A stretch of 64,000 nt of DNA from NCBI GenBank assembly GCA_036898135.1, contig CM072515.1:66914683-66978682 (forward strand), given 5' to 3'. The notes under the pieces are model-generated. The model did no database searches and was not told the DNA's origin. It saw only the letters and a list, made by a program, of their open reading frames with translations. Positions 34,204-47,904 of the stretch are shown in pieces (position 1 is the stretch's first letter; each line of letters begins with the position of its first letter). This DNA comes from Oncomelania hupensis (lineage: Eukaryota; Mollusca; Gastropoda; Littorinimorpha; Pomatiopsidae). Position numbers and translations under genes: made by a program.

Positions 34204-34788
34204 CATGGTTATTGCTTTAGGTCCAGCGGACTCTTCCAAGCCAAATCAGGACCAGAGAAGTGAAAGAGGACTCACCTCTGATCCGCATAAAAGATCTGCC
34301 GAAACAACCCTAGTGGTAACACTGAAGGCAATCTACCAGCCGATAATTTTACAATAATGACATCCCACGCAGGGGACGCTGAAGCTATACTCTAATTTAT
34401 CGAACCCCCGTTTACAAAAACAAAATAGAATACAAACATCATTATACAATATCAACAAAACACATACATATAAAATGCCTACATTGCCAAATAATAACAT
34501 CATAGGAAGCTACAGTGATCACCTGGCAGAAAGCGTCCAATATTCCCAAGCTGATCCAACAGACCTCGCACACAAATGAGGAGTTTTGTCCAGGAAGAAT
34601 TTTCAAGAAAAAAGGTAGGTGACTGGTCAAGCGAAGAAGAAGATAGTATAGTAGATTGATAGAACAGAGTAGGAATGAGAAAGAACAAAGGAGAAAGACA
34701 GTGACAGTGGGAATTTAAAGCACTAAATTTCCAGAAAGTGGGGATACTATTTATACTGAAACCCCCGGCACCCCACAGGGGTGCGCTA
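34204..34788 (-). repeat. Dispersed repeat family D, copy 3
   Basis: Reverse-strand match to 20671-21281 over nearly its full length, including the TATAAATAG box and the 'tgccgggggtttcagtata' 5' block. On the minus strand its 3' end runs into TGTAA repeats. Confidence 0.75.
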
Positions 34789-35581
34789 AGACAGGAGGAC
34801 TATTTGCTTATATATCCAAACAATTTTTTTAAAATGTCTAATATTTACGAAAACTTCTACACTTTCTGTACAAAAATCCCAAAAGGTCCTATGTAGCAGG
34901 CAACGGTCTACCTGCCGCCCTCAGAATATATAAACAGGCGTGGAAAAAGCTGGAGTTATATGTGCGTGACGGCCCACAATTGCGCCATCGGCAGCTATGC
35001 TAAGGCTTGCTTTTAAGCGGCAATATTCTCAGCCTGTTGTAGCGTTTGATTCACAATCGACTGCATAGTAAGGAACTCGTGAGGGGACCTCATAACAGGG
35101 GCTGAAATGTCTTTTTAAGCTGCATACATACTTACTCGAAAGTTATCACCTCAATAAGGTGGTTTTATCAACTCTTCTGTGATCATATCTAGTGTATAAT
35201 TTGGAAATATCACCTTAAGATTCACTTTAAAATTTTAAAAAAATACCTGAAACTCACTTTCACAACAACTATTCATTCTAACCAAGCCTTAAGAGGTAAT
35301 TTCCAGAAACAAACTGAATTATGAGAACATTCAACACACCAGATTAAATTAAAAAGTATTATTAAGTATTATGGTTCTATATCGTTTTTTTATGGGCTCC
35401 ACTATCTTTAAATTAAGTAACCTCAAGGTCAGTACACATCAGTGAATGAGATATTGGACAGGTATGTGCTTCCTTGTATATATAAATACTAAATGCATCT
35501 AAAATGTTTGTATAAATACAAACGTGGCAACTGTGACACAAAAAAATAAAGGTTATTAAGTAGTTAGTTATTCATTGCATA

Positions 35582-35795
35582 CAGGGTCCAGCGGAATGCA
35601 AAGAGCTGAATCAGGACCACAAAATCAAGACCACAACTTGGCTGAAAGAGGACGCACCCCTGATCCGCATAAAAGATCTGCCGAAACAACCCTAGTGGTA
35701 AAACTGAAAGCTCTCCACCAGCCAGTCACTTTACAATAAAGACGTCCCACGCAGGGGACGCTGAGGCTGTACTCTAATTTTTCGAACCCCCGTTG
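35582..35795 (-). repeat. Dispersed repeat family D, copy 4 (3' part)
   Basis: Contains 'tccagcggaatgcaaagagc', 'aaaagatctgccgaaacaac', 'gacgtcccacgcaggggacg' and 'cgaacccccgttgac'. Subfamily with a different terminus ('agttattcattgc(a/t)taca') from copies 1-3. Confidence 0.7.
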
Positions 35796-35799
35796 ACAA

Positions 35800-38370
35800 C
35801 AGTCCACACCAAATTTCGTAACTTTGTATTTTATGCTACACGATTTCAAATGCGGGGGAGAAACAGAAACAAGAACTGATGTATAAATGCAATTAAGTAC
35901 ATGTATATACTAAGTGGACCTATGACGTGTATTATGATATACACAAAACTACTCTTTACTTTGTTGTCATATGTTTCTTTTAAACAGCAAATACTGTTGT
36001 AATAAAAGGCCTGGTGTGATAATGAATATAATGTTAATGATTATAAAGAGAAACAAAGGTGGCCTTCATATTAATGGACAATATGCGTATAAATATATTT
36101 ATTTTATGTACAATATATTTAGCCTCAATGAATCTGTGCCCAAAATTATTTTGCCTTGAAATACTATAACAATGAACACACGTACCAACAAAAAAAAAGA
36201 AAAAAAAAAGGTTTCAAATATTTCAACAATGAATATGTCAACCAAGTTTGAAATATTTTGACTAATACAATAAGCATTACCTCTGCTATAAATAATGTTC
36301 TGCAATGAAACTACTGCCATAAGTAGTTTGTGTTAAAACACATGGAAATGCAATATCTTAGGCATTGTTGTACTAATCACACGATTTCAATAGCAATAAA
36401 AGAAAATAAAACAAGGCCCTAAGCAAATAATACACAAATTAATTTCACTCATAAAAACACAGACCGTGCAAAATTCATTCAAGGGCAAACCTTGTTGTGT
36501 ACTCTTTTTTGTTGTTGTTGTTGCAACATGCCAAGCCAAGAGCACAACAGCAGCCATAATGCTAACTGTTAAGTTGTACCCTGTTTAACATATAACACAA
36601 TATTCAATGCAGAACTAAAAAACTGAAACCCTTATCTACCAATGCAAAAATTAATCAAAAATCATCTGTTTATATTATCTTTCCACACACACACAAAAAA
36701 AGCAATAAAAAATCCAACAACAACATATTTTGCTGTAAACATGTGATTAAGCATTACCAACAGAAAACAGCAACAAAGTAGCATACTGGTATGTTCTAGT
36801 CATTGCTCACAGTTCAGTTTCCAGGTGCAAAACTTTTCTAGGAAATCTCAAGTGCAGCTTTGCTACCGGTGCAGTTAGGAACAAAGGGAGGCAACACATA
36901 ATCCCTTTTGTGAGAAATTTTTTGGTTTGTGTGTGAGGTCAATGGTCACGGTACGTACAAGTTTTAATTTCATACCTGAGTGGGTGTTATCTGTATTACT
37001 ATGGTTTTAGTCATACTGGGCAATATAGTTGTAGTAGTAGTAATATCGGAGCAAAACAGGCCGTGAAGCCTTTTGAAATGCCCCTTTCTCAACTTGGCAA
37101 TAACTCTGCAGTTCTGTTGAGCATGTAATTTTCCTATGCATTTCATTCATCATAGCAATAAAACCTTTTTTTTTAAAATAAAATCGATGCACTGCTCACA
37201 GATTTAAAAAACAAAAACAAAAAACTATACACCAGCAAAACACTTCATGGAGCAAATAATTACAGATGAAGATAGTAAAATATATTAGTAATAATAGCAC
37301 AAGGGGAAGTCATGACCCCTCCCCACCCATAACCCACCCCACCCCACCCCCCAAAAAAAATCTGCATTTTAGAAAGACATAAATTACTCTCATTTTTATA
37401 TCACTGTGCGAGGGAAAAAAAAGCACAAAATCATAGCAAAATGCAACCAGTTTTATTTGATTTACTTGAACATTATGCCAAAATTGTCATCACACAGTAA
37501 AAGGGAAAGGGAAATTTACACTATCACACAAATCAACTGTTGATTAAACATGTCATCATTCCCTCATTTAAACATCCCACATTTTATTACTGAACTTGAT
37601 TAATAATAGACCATTTATTTCTTTTCCTTCTGCGTGTTTTATGCTTATATATGTTCTTAATTTAACAATAATTAGTTAATTTTTGCATTGGGTACAATCA
37701 TGATAAATCTATTTTGCAGCTAGCGAGTTGTCACACAAAAAAACACCACCAACAAAAAAACCCGAATTATCTCCCTTAGCCCATTTCACGTGTTACAACA
37801 GGTACATTCTAGGAACTGTAGGACATGCAGTTTGATGGGAATATAGGATGGGCAGGAAAATACTACATTACGTATTCTCAATACAGGAGGTACACAAAAG
37901 AAAGCCCCAAAAGCTCAGCAACATGCACAGCTTAAAAAGACTCAACACCAAAAAGGGTGAGTGCTTCGATTACAATTTGAAGACTGGCTAAATTAGGAGA
38001 TTTTCAATACAAATAATTAACAATAAATAAATACATAAATAAACACCTTTTATAAGATATACCTGTGTTCAAAGAATGGCACTTCGGAACTAAGAATAAG
38101 TATTATAATTTGTACAACAACAGCGGAACCTTGGCTGCTCTCCATGATGCAGTCGTTGTGACAGAATACTAAGTACTACTACTATTATTAGTTTATTAGT
38201 TGTAAGTAACTATGACATTACAGAGATGTCACACTCAGGGTACATAGGTAAGATGACTTACAAGTACACAAAGTGTGCAGACAAGCATGTGCGTGATGAC
38301 AATGTCAACTTTCAAAGCGCTAAAATCCATGCTGACATGGATCGAGTGTGTCAGTTAGTTATTCATTGCT
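35800..38370. other. Intergenic or gene B 3' UTR, nothing recognised
   Basis: AT-rich with A/T homopolymers and a short C-rich run near 37320-37350. No exon, RNA gene or transposon identified. Confidence 0.3.
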
Positions 38371-38371
38371 T

Positions 38372-38597
38372 ACAGGGTCCAGCGGACTGCAAAGAGCCGA
38401 ATCAGGACCACAAAATCCGGACTACAACTTGGTTGAAAGAGGATAAAAGATCTGCTGCAAGAACCCTAGTGGTAACACTGAAGGCATTCCACCAGCCAGT
38501 CACTTTACAATAAAGGCATCCCAAACAGGGGGCGCTGAAGATATACTCTAATTTATCGAACCCCCGTTTACAAAAACAAAATATCAACAAAGCACAT
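38372..38597 (-). repeat. Dispersed repeat family D, copy 5 (3' part)
   Basis: Same subfamily as copy 4 ('tagttattcattgcttacag', 'tccagcggactgcaaagagc', 'cgaacccccgtttac'). Confidence 0.7.
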
Positions 38598-38599
38598 TG

Positions 38600-41167
38600 A
38601 GTGTGTTGACTTTCAGACTTCTTCGTCATGTAAATAATGCAAATGTTTATGTGTGTGTGTGATTATCGATATAAATAACAAAAGCTTTCAAGGGACACTT
38701 TGTATTCAACAAACTAACTAGCCTTTGGAATGTAACGACTGTACTACAGTACACCATATAAAATACACAAGAGTTGGTGTTTTTTTTCTTGTTTTTTTTT
38801 TAAAAAGGGGACAAGATTTGTATTATTTTTAATCCATGGCACATGTAGTAAAGTAAATTAAAAGTGAAGGTCATCATAAAGGATTTTATTACAACTATCA
38901 CTGTTAGGAAATATTATTATTATCCAACATCAATTGACCAAGCTAACAGAAACATACACTACAGTGATTCCAAATCAAAATGATTGTGAATTCATTCAAA
39001 GCACACTGATTGTAAATAATGAGCAACAAAAAAAAAATTCATCACAAACAGAGAAATGTCTAAACTGCAAGGACAAAAATCATGTGTTTCCATCACAGGG
39101 TGCAATAACATTTATAACATTTATGTACAATAACAAATCCATCATAGCATGAACAGACACCAAATCATTGAAATACAAGATTAATAATGACAATAACAGT
39201 GAGTACAACCGCAAACAAGCAGCAATAACACACACACACACACGCAGCTACACACACGCACACACACACATATAAACTTAAAACAGTAACAATTCAAAAA
39301 CTCATAATTAATTACAGAATTTCTACATTGAAAATTTACAAATAAAAAAACAAACAGCACATTATCACACCAAGCATTTCAAACCAAACCATTTTAACTA
39401 ATATTAATAAATCAGCAGCAGCAGAAAAACCAACAACAACTAAAACAGCAACAATTAAAATAGAAACGCTCAAAGATCACCTATAAAACAATGCTACTTC
39501 CATTAAATACGGTTAATCCAGACTTAAAGTTCCCCGAAACACAATCAATATTAAATGTGATCATATGGACACAAACTGCGTTAATACAAAAGAAAGACAA
39601 GATTAGCATGGTTAACACAGCCATTTCAACATATAAACTTTTCTTCTTCCATGTTAGTGTATATAGCCAACACATAATGATTTTCAACAGATATGACTTT
39701 TTATTAAATTTACAAGCAACTTGTGATCTTTACAAAGCAAGATTCCAACCCTTCCGACAGTTGTGTTTATAATATTAGAACAATGTCTCACTGTAACGTC
39801 AGTCATCTTAAATAAGAAGCCAAAGGTAAGAAACTGAGGAGTACACAAATCAAAACGCCTGGACCTGTAAAGCCCAGTCCTGTCTCATTAGGTGGCAACC
39901 CTTGCCTACGTTTTACGCATGCATGTGGTCACACCCTGGACCTATAAAGCTCTAGCAATGTCTAATAAATCAATTTATCGAAGTTTCAGTTGCTACCACT
40001 CATATTTTCCACTTAGAGGTACAAGAGTGTACAGTGATGTTATATACAGCCACTGATCTGACACAACTATTTCAACGGCACACTAGTTATTAAGAATATT
40101 TGTAATATTTGTCCTCTTGATCGACACATAGCTCCAGGCGCTTACATTAACACGAACAATTGTAACCATCAACACAACGAGGAAAATTCATCACTATAAC
40201 AGGTCATTGTATATATAAACTCATATAAACATTTATATAAACTAGTACCACTAACAAAATCACCAAATGTAATCATTGGCATATATTGGCAGCAACACTC
40301 AAAAAAAAATAACAACCAAAAAACAACAACAAAAAAACACCAATCCTACCCAGCAAATCTATATAAAAGTAAAATCCAACAGAACTGTTAAATCAGAATT
40401 TGTAATCCCTCCAAAGAACTATAACATTATAATGAATTATGGCACAAACAGATGGTTTCACACTATTTCGTTTCCCAGTTATTCTAGAATTCTTCATTTC
40501 TTCCACCAAGTGACAACAGTGAGCATTGCAAGGAACACCACAGCATTGCAAGGAACACCACAGGGACTCTGTTCATCATTATCATACACACATCGCACCC
40601 TTATTTTACTTTTATAACATTTTAAATTAAAAGGTTGCAGTGACAGACTATAAAACCTAATGGACTTCCATGAGTATACATACACTCAGCGACTTGCTCT
40701 CTCTCTCTCTCAATAACACACACAAACAACCGATTTATGTATATTATACACGCCTCTATCTACGCAAACATACAATCAATGCCCTACTGATTATAAAAAA
40801 ATGAAACAAAATAAATTTAAATTTATTCAAAATCAAATGGAAGTTGCAGCAATTTGGGCACTCACTTACACGTTAGGTATATATAACGCATTAGAATATA
40901 AAATATACTACATAAATAGCTCAAACAACAAAATAACGAAATAATAAATATGCTTTGTTAAAGAAAATAAAAATTACAGTGATCTTCAACTGACCTTTTT
41001 ATTAACTCCTGCATCCACCCTCACACCAAAAAAAATAAAATAATAATTTAAAAAAAAAAACGTACACAAGTACAATGACATATTCTTAGTACATAAATTA
41101 TAGTTACAAGTGCTACTATGATGAAACATCATAGCTCAGGTCCATCAGTCAACAAGGCCAAGAACAA
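38600..41167. other. Probable gene B 3' UTR or intergenic
   Basis: Directly downstream of the gene B stop codon on the minus strand. A (CA)n patch at 39226-39270 and a 20-bp tandem duplication ('gcattgcaaggaacaccaca', 40523-40562). No coding signal. The poly(A) site could not be chosen. Confidence 0.35.
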
Positions 41168-44103
41168 TTACGAAGAAGCTCCGCACTTATGGTCAAGAAT
41201 GTCCTCCTCATTGAAAAACGTTTTGCCGCAGTCGCTGCAACTCACTCCAGCGTCCAAAGGTGCCAGTCTGATGGCTTTTGCGCTGATGTTTCTGCTACCG
41301 TTATCCTCAGACGACGATGACAGCTGCGTCTTCTCTAAGCGGGCACGTGCTGGGGTTTGTGCCGAATGCAATACTAGCTTGACTGGTGGTGATGGTGTTG
41401 GTTCAGGGATTAATGATGTGCCACGTGCCGACTCTGAAGCTGCCTTGGACAACTGGTGTGCTGGAGAATGCTGGTTGGGAACGGCATCATTGGAGGAATT
41501 TTGCAGGAACGTGGGACTGATGGGTGGCGAGTTGGTGGACGAGTAATAGTGAAGGTGGTAAGGCCCATCTCCGCTTCTTCCTCTACCTCTCACCCTTCCC
41601 CCATTCCTTCTATGTCTGGTAGCTGCTGCTGCTGCTGGCTCAGCATAGTTAAAAGCACCTTCAGCTGAGCTTGGGTCCAATGCGGCTTGCTGTAAGCCAG
41701 TTTGGGTGCCGCTGGCAGTAGCGGTGGGAACTTCAATGCCAGACTTGCCTCGGCGGGCTCTTTTTGCACCCCCTCGCCCTCTCTTGGGGGGTGAAGCAGC
41801 ATCTCTTTCCTTAGCGATAGCCAGCAAAGCAGGGATATCAATTTGGGGCCTTCCCACATGGGACCGGCGTCGACGAGTTCCTCGGGTGCCGGTGGCAGGC
41901 TGATGGCGAGACTGCGGCTCCATGGTGTTGTTGTTGCTTTCCTGTGCTTCCTGCTGCTGCTTCTCTTGTGCCTGCTGCTCTCGTTGTTTGCGGATTTTAC
42001 GGTTTTGTCTCAGGGTTTGCAAAAACTGGTTAGTCCACTGGTTTTGGTCCTCTTCTTGGTCTGCCTGCGGCTCTTGGTCTGCCTGCGGCTCTTGGTCTGC
42101 CTGTTCTACGTGGCCTGGATCTTTGTCAGGTTGGCCTTGGCCCACGCTCCGTGTCTTCTGCTCTGCCAGGTAGGGGTCCACAGCGGCAGGCCTGTGCCAG
42201 GCAAAACCACCCAACGGGCTGACAGGAGGGTCTGGAGTTTTCTCATAAGGTTTCCTCTTGGGCTTGGGAGCCCCGCTAGCCTGGCTGTTCTTGCCCAAAG
42301 GAAGCTGCTGCTGCTGCAAGGCAGTCGGCACATAAATCAAACCAGGCAGCGAGGATGGGACAGCGGTTACCAGGTTTTGAGGGCCAGTCATAGCTTTCGC
42401 TCGCAGAGTCTGCAAAATATTTTCTGATGCTTGGGAGGTCTTTGCGATGGAGCTAGGCAGAGATCCCACTGTGACGGGGAAGACCCGGGGTGCTCCGCTG
42501 TAGACCGGCAAAGGTGATGACAGGGCAGACACTGGCGGACGGGAATGGGCAGGAGATCGGACTGTGCTGGGAGCTTGAAATACCACGGGTAATGGAGTGT
42601 GTATGCCAATGGGGGGTGATCCAACGGGCACTTCAGTAGGTGAGGACAAGCTACCCCTTCCACTGTGAGCTGGCCTGGGGGAAGGGGAACGTGTTCTGTT
42701 ACCAGGACTGCTGTGGGTAGCAGGAGGCGGGGGGGATATCAGGTGTGCTCTGATTTCGTCGTTGCTGTACCTCTGAGCAGCTCCGTGTATATGTTGGGAC
42801 AACAACTCCGGGGCAAAGTGTCTGAGCAAAGCCAAACCTTCCGACTTGATAGTGGAGTTATTATAGCCGGTGGCGGCCTGCATGGAGGCCTCAATCTGAG
42901 TGTGTAGCGCCATTGCCCGATGGTCCATTCCCCTTTGGACATGAAATAGCGGTGATGGTTTGCCGTCATCAGTCGGGGTTGCCACAGACTGTGGCGGCTG
43001 GTGAGCAGCAAGAGAAACATCGACAGGAACTGGTTGTCTCCCTTCCATAGCCAGACGCTGCTCAGCACTGCCCGGGAGCTGAAAAAGAACTTTTCGCAAA
43101 ACCTTGGAATTTCCTTTGGAGGTTGGTGCCCAACCAGTTGAAAGGTGGAGACCCGCTCCATCAGAGTTTCTCTCATCTGTGGTCTTCCAGTCTCTGCCCT
43201 TGCTGCTGCCTTTGGTCAAGTCCATGGGGCCTGACTGCTCTGGCGAAACAGAGCGCTGGTGAGCCGAGGACTGGACATCAATCATTTGTCGGGGTTTTAC
43301 AGGTGACTTCATGCTGAATGAGGCATGAACCAGCTCTGGTCGATTTCGAATTAGCGGTGGAAGCAGTGCTGGAGTCAGTGGTGGTGGTGGTGGTGGTAGA
43401 GGAAGAGGGGCTGTGTTTCTAACAGGGGGATGGGCCACATTGTGAATGGGGGGAGAGGCCACAGTTCGAACAGGGGGAGGGATAAGATTTCTAACTGGAG
43501 GAGGAGTGAAAGGTTGGGGACTTCTCCTCGACAAAGCAGCCCGGATGTTTGACAAAGTAACCTGGAAGGGAGCTGCAGTGATTGCATCTGGCCGTGATCG
43601 AAGGCTGACTGGCTGTGGGTGTTCAATGGCTTGCTGCAATGTACCGCCGACAGTCTGCAAAATGGATGAGGTGGGTGGGGGTGGGTTCTGGGGTTGAGAT
43701 CTCGGTCTATCTGAGAAAGAAGTGCCAAACGCTGGTTGTGAGGGAACTACCCCTACTACTTCTTCCCTGCTTGAAGTCAATTGGGAGTCTAGTCCACCCT
43801 CATCCTGTGGCACGGCACCATGAGACTGGAAAGGGATTTCACTATACAAAGCCACTGGCGGAGTATCAACCACAGACTCCTCACCCAGCAAATCATGTGG
43901 AGCAGCTGGTCCTGACGCTGGTGATATGGGCTCCAGCCCTGTAGGTGAATACAGCGCTCTGCTTTGGGATGGCGAATGAAACAACTGGCTCCTGGAGGAT
44001 GCAGACTCTGGTGAAGACGTTGCTCCAGTGAAGCTGTGTGAAGGTTCTCCTACCCCCGGTGAAACGGGGACTCCAGATTCCAACCCTGTGGGTGAAGGCA
44101 CTC
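41168..44103 (-). CDS. Gene B exon 5: Pro/Ser-rich C-terminus with degenerate finger
   Basis: Acceptor gcattttcag, phase 1; stop TAA 41168-41170. 979 residues, mostly Ser/Pro-rich and disordered, with proline runs (PLPPPPPPL), four tandem Q(A)DQE units (QADQEPQADQEPQADQEE), a long Gln/Arg helix (QTLRQNRKIRKQREQQAQEK), basic Gly/Arg patches and the terminal CSDCGKTFFNEEDILDHKC motif in which the second His is missing. Confidence 0.88.
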
Positions 44104-47100
44104 CTGAAAATGCAACAAAAGAAAATAATTACTTCATAAAACTTCACAGTTGGTTGTATCATAAAATATTTCAATATTATTTACAGAATTTGGTAATGGT
44201 AACAAGTATCAGGTAAATGTTTGGTTAATATCACTATCAGGCAATTTAAAAAAATATTAAATTGTGATGCATAGTATTGCATTTTACTACATTTGGCAAT
44301 GAACATAATAACAGGGCACCAATCGGATAACAGCACCGAACATATTTAAAATTTAAATGTCCCGATACTTATCAATACAAGATGTCAAATTTCCTAAATT
44401 GTAAATAAAACCAATAACTGAGCTTGTGGCTTCAATCATATTTAACCAGTTGTCTGTAGTAGTAGCCTTATGTTCTAGAAATGACATAATATGTCTGTAC
44501 ACACTCACACACACCGGACAAGAGTTTAAACACGTACACATGTATGCAAAATTGATTAGATCCCAACTTTCAAAACTAAAAGACAAATTAGCCGGACAGG
44601 AAAGGTTCAAATTAAAATAAAACCTTCACTCTTACCAACTATTTACAGCTTCTTTTATAATCCACAAGGAAGGAAATTTTTAAAATAAAAATTAAAGGCT
44701 TCACACTCTCCAACTACATTATATATACTACAAGCTTCTACCTGTGTCAGAGTGAGAGGAGCTGGGTTTGTAGAGCGCCAGAATGCGCCTCATCTCGTGG
44801 GCTGGGATGAGGGGGACGACGCCAGAGCCGTGCGACTCTCTCACGAACTGTCCACCAGAGTGCTGATTTTCCTTTTTCCCTCCGCTTCGAACCGACACTC
44901 TCTTGCCGCCACGAGACCCGCGCCCACCTTTCTTAGGGTTGTTGCTATCCAAGCTGTCTGGAAAGGACATTGGTGATGCTCTGGGAGAAGAGGACTTGGA
45001 CACTGGAGAGGAAGGGACTGAGGAGTATATGCTAGTGGACGAGCCAGCCTGTGAACAATAAGACAATGGTGAGGAGGCAGGGGTCAATTTGGGGGCAGGA
45101 GGCAGAAACTCTTTCAATTTGGCTGGCATCAAGGACTGCAGCTTGATCAGCTCTTGCAACATGGCAGGACCGTTCTGCAAAACGTCAGGATGGAACAGCG
45201 GTTTGCTGCCAGCAGTTGGTACATTTTCTGCGGGAGCTGCAATATGATAAATCGGCGGAGGTCCATGGGACAAGAAAATGGGAGGTGCACCGCTGGAAAC
45301 GGGCATACCAGGTGAAGGTAAATTGTGCCCTGCTGAGGACGTTATGGTAGCAGAGGGCGGCGGCTTGAGCCCAGTCATCATTCTGTGTCTGGGCCCCAGG
45401 CTAGGGTGGGGGAACCTGCCTGGTGGTTGGAAATGACCAGAAAGGCGCGGAGGAAAATGAGCTAGTGGCATCCCTGACTGAGGCGGTGGCCTTGCCCTGG
45501 GTCCTCTCTGCCCTATCATGTTGTTGAAAGCTGCAAACATGGCCAGCATTTTCTGTGGGTCTGGAAAAGCTGGTTTGCCTCCAGCGTTAGCAGCAGCATC
45601 ACCAGTACCAGCATCCTTACTGCTGGCAGCAGAATTGCTGTTGTTGTTATTATTAGCTGCAGCAGTGGCAGCTTTTTGCTGTTGTGCCATGTGAGCCAGC
45701 ATAAGCTGCTGGAAGATGATCATGTTCTTTTTGGTCATGGCAATCTCTCGGGCTTTCAGCGCTTCCTCCTTCTGTCGCAGTTTCTCCTCCCTCTCCTGCA
45801 TGGCGCTCTCTGTCGCAGCCATCGGGCCCTCGCTGTCCACTTTCCCACCAGGGCATGTTGATGCTGACGGCTGATCGTTGGTTCTCACTGTTGTAGATGG
45901 CGGGCCTGACAAGTCCATAGATTTTTCCGTACTCCGTCTGCCAGTTGATGTCGCCTGGCCGGAAGATGTCATATCTGGCGTAGAGAAGGGCACTGCTGTA
46001 GTGGCCACTCGTGTTGGGGCAGTGCTGCTTGCTGATGTGATAGGAAAATGGAGAGTCGACCACATGTTGTGCCCTCCGTTCTCCTGTCTGTCCACAGCCG
46101 TCTGTCTAGTACTGGTAGCACCTGCCGAACTATTCCCTGTACAGTCCTCTTTAGAAGCCAACCTGCGACTGCTATTCTGGCCGTCTCTGTCACTTCTACT
46201 CAGAACGATGGGTCCATCTAGCTCGGCTTTGGCTAAGCTAACCGCAGAAAGAAGATGAAGGTTGAGATCAGAGCCAACATCGTTGTAGGAACTGACTGGA
46301 TTTGCGGCTCCTGTTAGTGAAATTGCTACGGCACTCGTAACAACACTACTACTAGCAGATGTGGTCGATGGAGACAAGGGCTGAGATGGTGATGCAGACA
46401 AAGGTGCTGGCTGATGGACTGTAGCAGCAACAGATTGTGATTGCACAGAAGATACGGATGTTGTTTTTCCAGCAGATGACCTTGACAAAGCTGTTTCACA
46501 GGCTGCCGTATTTTCAGGGGAGGTGGACACTGCACTGGTCAAGACTGTAAATAGCATAGATGCTTTGCCTGAAGACAGGGCAGGTGACGGAGCAGATGAT
46601 AAAGGTGTCAGCGTGCTATTGGCAGAGGTCACAACTGGCACTGGGCTTCTTGAAGAAGAGATGAGTGTTGTAGCTGCAGACAATGAGGTCATACTTTCTG
46701 ACGGCAGGGACGACGACTGTGCTACCACCTCTGTCAAAGGAAGGGCAGAAACTGCAGCAGAGGTGAATGTGGTAACTACAGACGACGAGATCACATTTTC
46801 TGATGGTACGGACGACTGCGCTACAACAAATGTGGAAGGAGCAGCAGATACTGCAACATTCAGGCTCTCTTGTGATGCGGGCGGTCCTTTTGAGTCTCTT
46901 TCTGCAGGGATGAAAGACAGGGCCGCAGAAACTGCAGCTGTATTTTCCGCTGGAGTGGAAAGAGCCGATTTCTCAGCCAGCGTCGCAGTGTTGGAGGCCA
47001 ACATGGCTTTCTCTTCCAGGCATTTCTTAGCCTTGTTGCGAATGGACTGCAACATTTTCTCACTTCCATCCAGCATTGGTCTCAGGCCTCTTTGGGTGCG

Positions 47101-47870
47101 GTGGCGACCCATGTGATCCTCGAAAGCTTTCTCCCGGCTAAAGAACTTGGAACAGACTGTACAGAAGTAAGGCATTTCCCCCATGTGCTCACGCACGTGA
47201 CCGGCAAATAGTTTCTTCTTGCGGAACTGTTGCCCACACTCTCTGCATGTCAGTACCTGCAAATATATTAAGAAAAAGGTTTTTACACATTACTTCTAAC
47301 TGATTTTTCAGTTGGCTTGTAACTCCTGGCAAAGCGTTTTAGCAAAATATATGTATAAAGAATCCTTTAATCCGCTGTTTTATCTCCTTCAACCCTTTTA
47401 CTTGTCTTGCTGATACATTTCCTAAACAGATGAAACTCTTAGCTGATGGATATATACAAAGCTCCAAGTTGAAATACTCTTGAGCCCATAGTTTGTAGAC
47501 TATGCAATTGAAAAGCACATAATATAAATTAATGTTTGACCCAACCCAAAATGGATACATTTTGCAGTTTGGTAATACAAAATTGTTCCCCCAACTTTGC
47601 ACTGCCTGCTTATTGGCAAACGTTACCTGCACGACTGTGACATGAAGTGTTTTTTGTATTACCTTCCCTCTCGATGCATATGTATTGCTTGTGAATTGTA
47701 TGTCACTGGCCAACAAAGAATCGCAATCTTATTGACTAATGTAAATAACTATATAATAAAAATGGCCGGAATGTTTTACCAACTTCACTGTATGTTTCAG
47801 GTGCTTTTGTAAATATGTCACTTGGCGAAATAAAGTGTAGTTATCAGTTAATAGTAATAAATAAATAAAT

Positions 47871-47904
<34 letters not shown>

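Noticed and set aside
41118..43944. Plus-strand open frames opposite gene B exon 5
   Set aside because: Shadow frames of a long GC-richer exon; no independent splice sites or domains. Similar shadows lie opposite exons 2 and 4.
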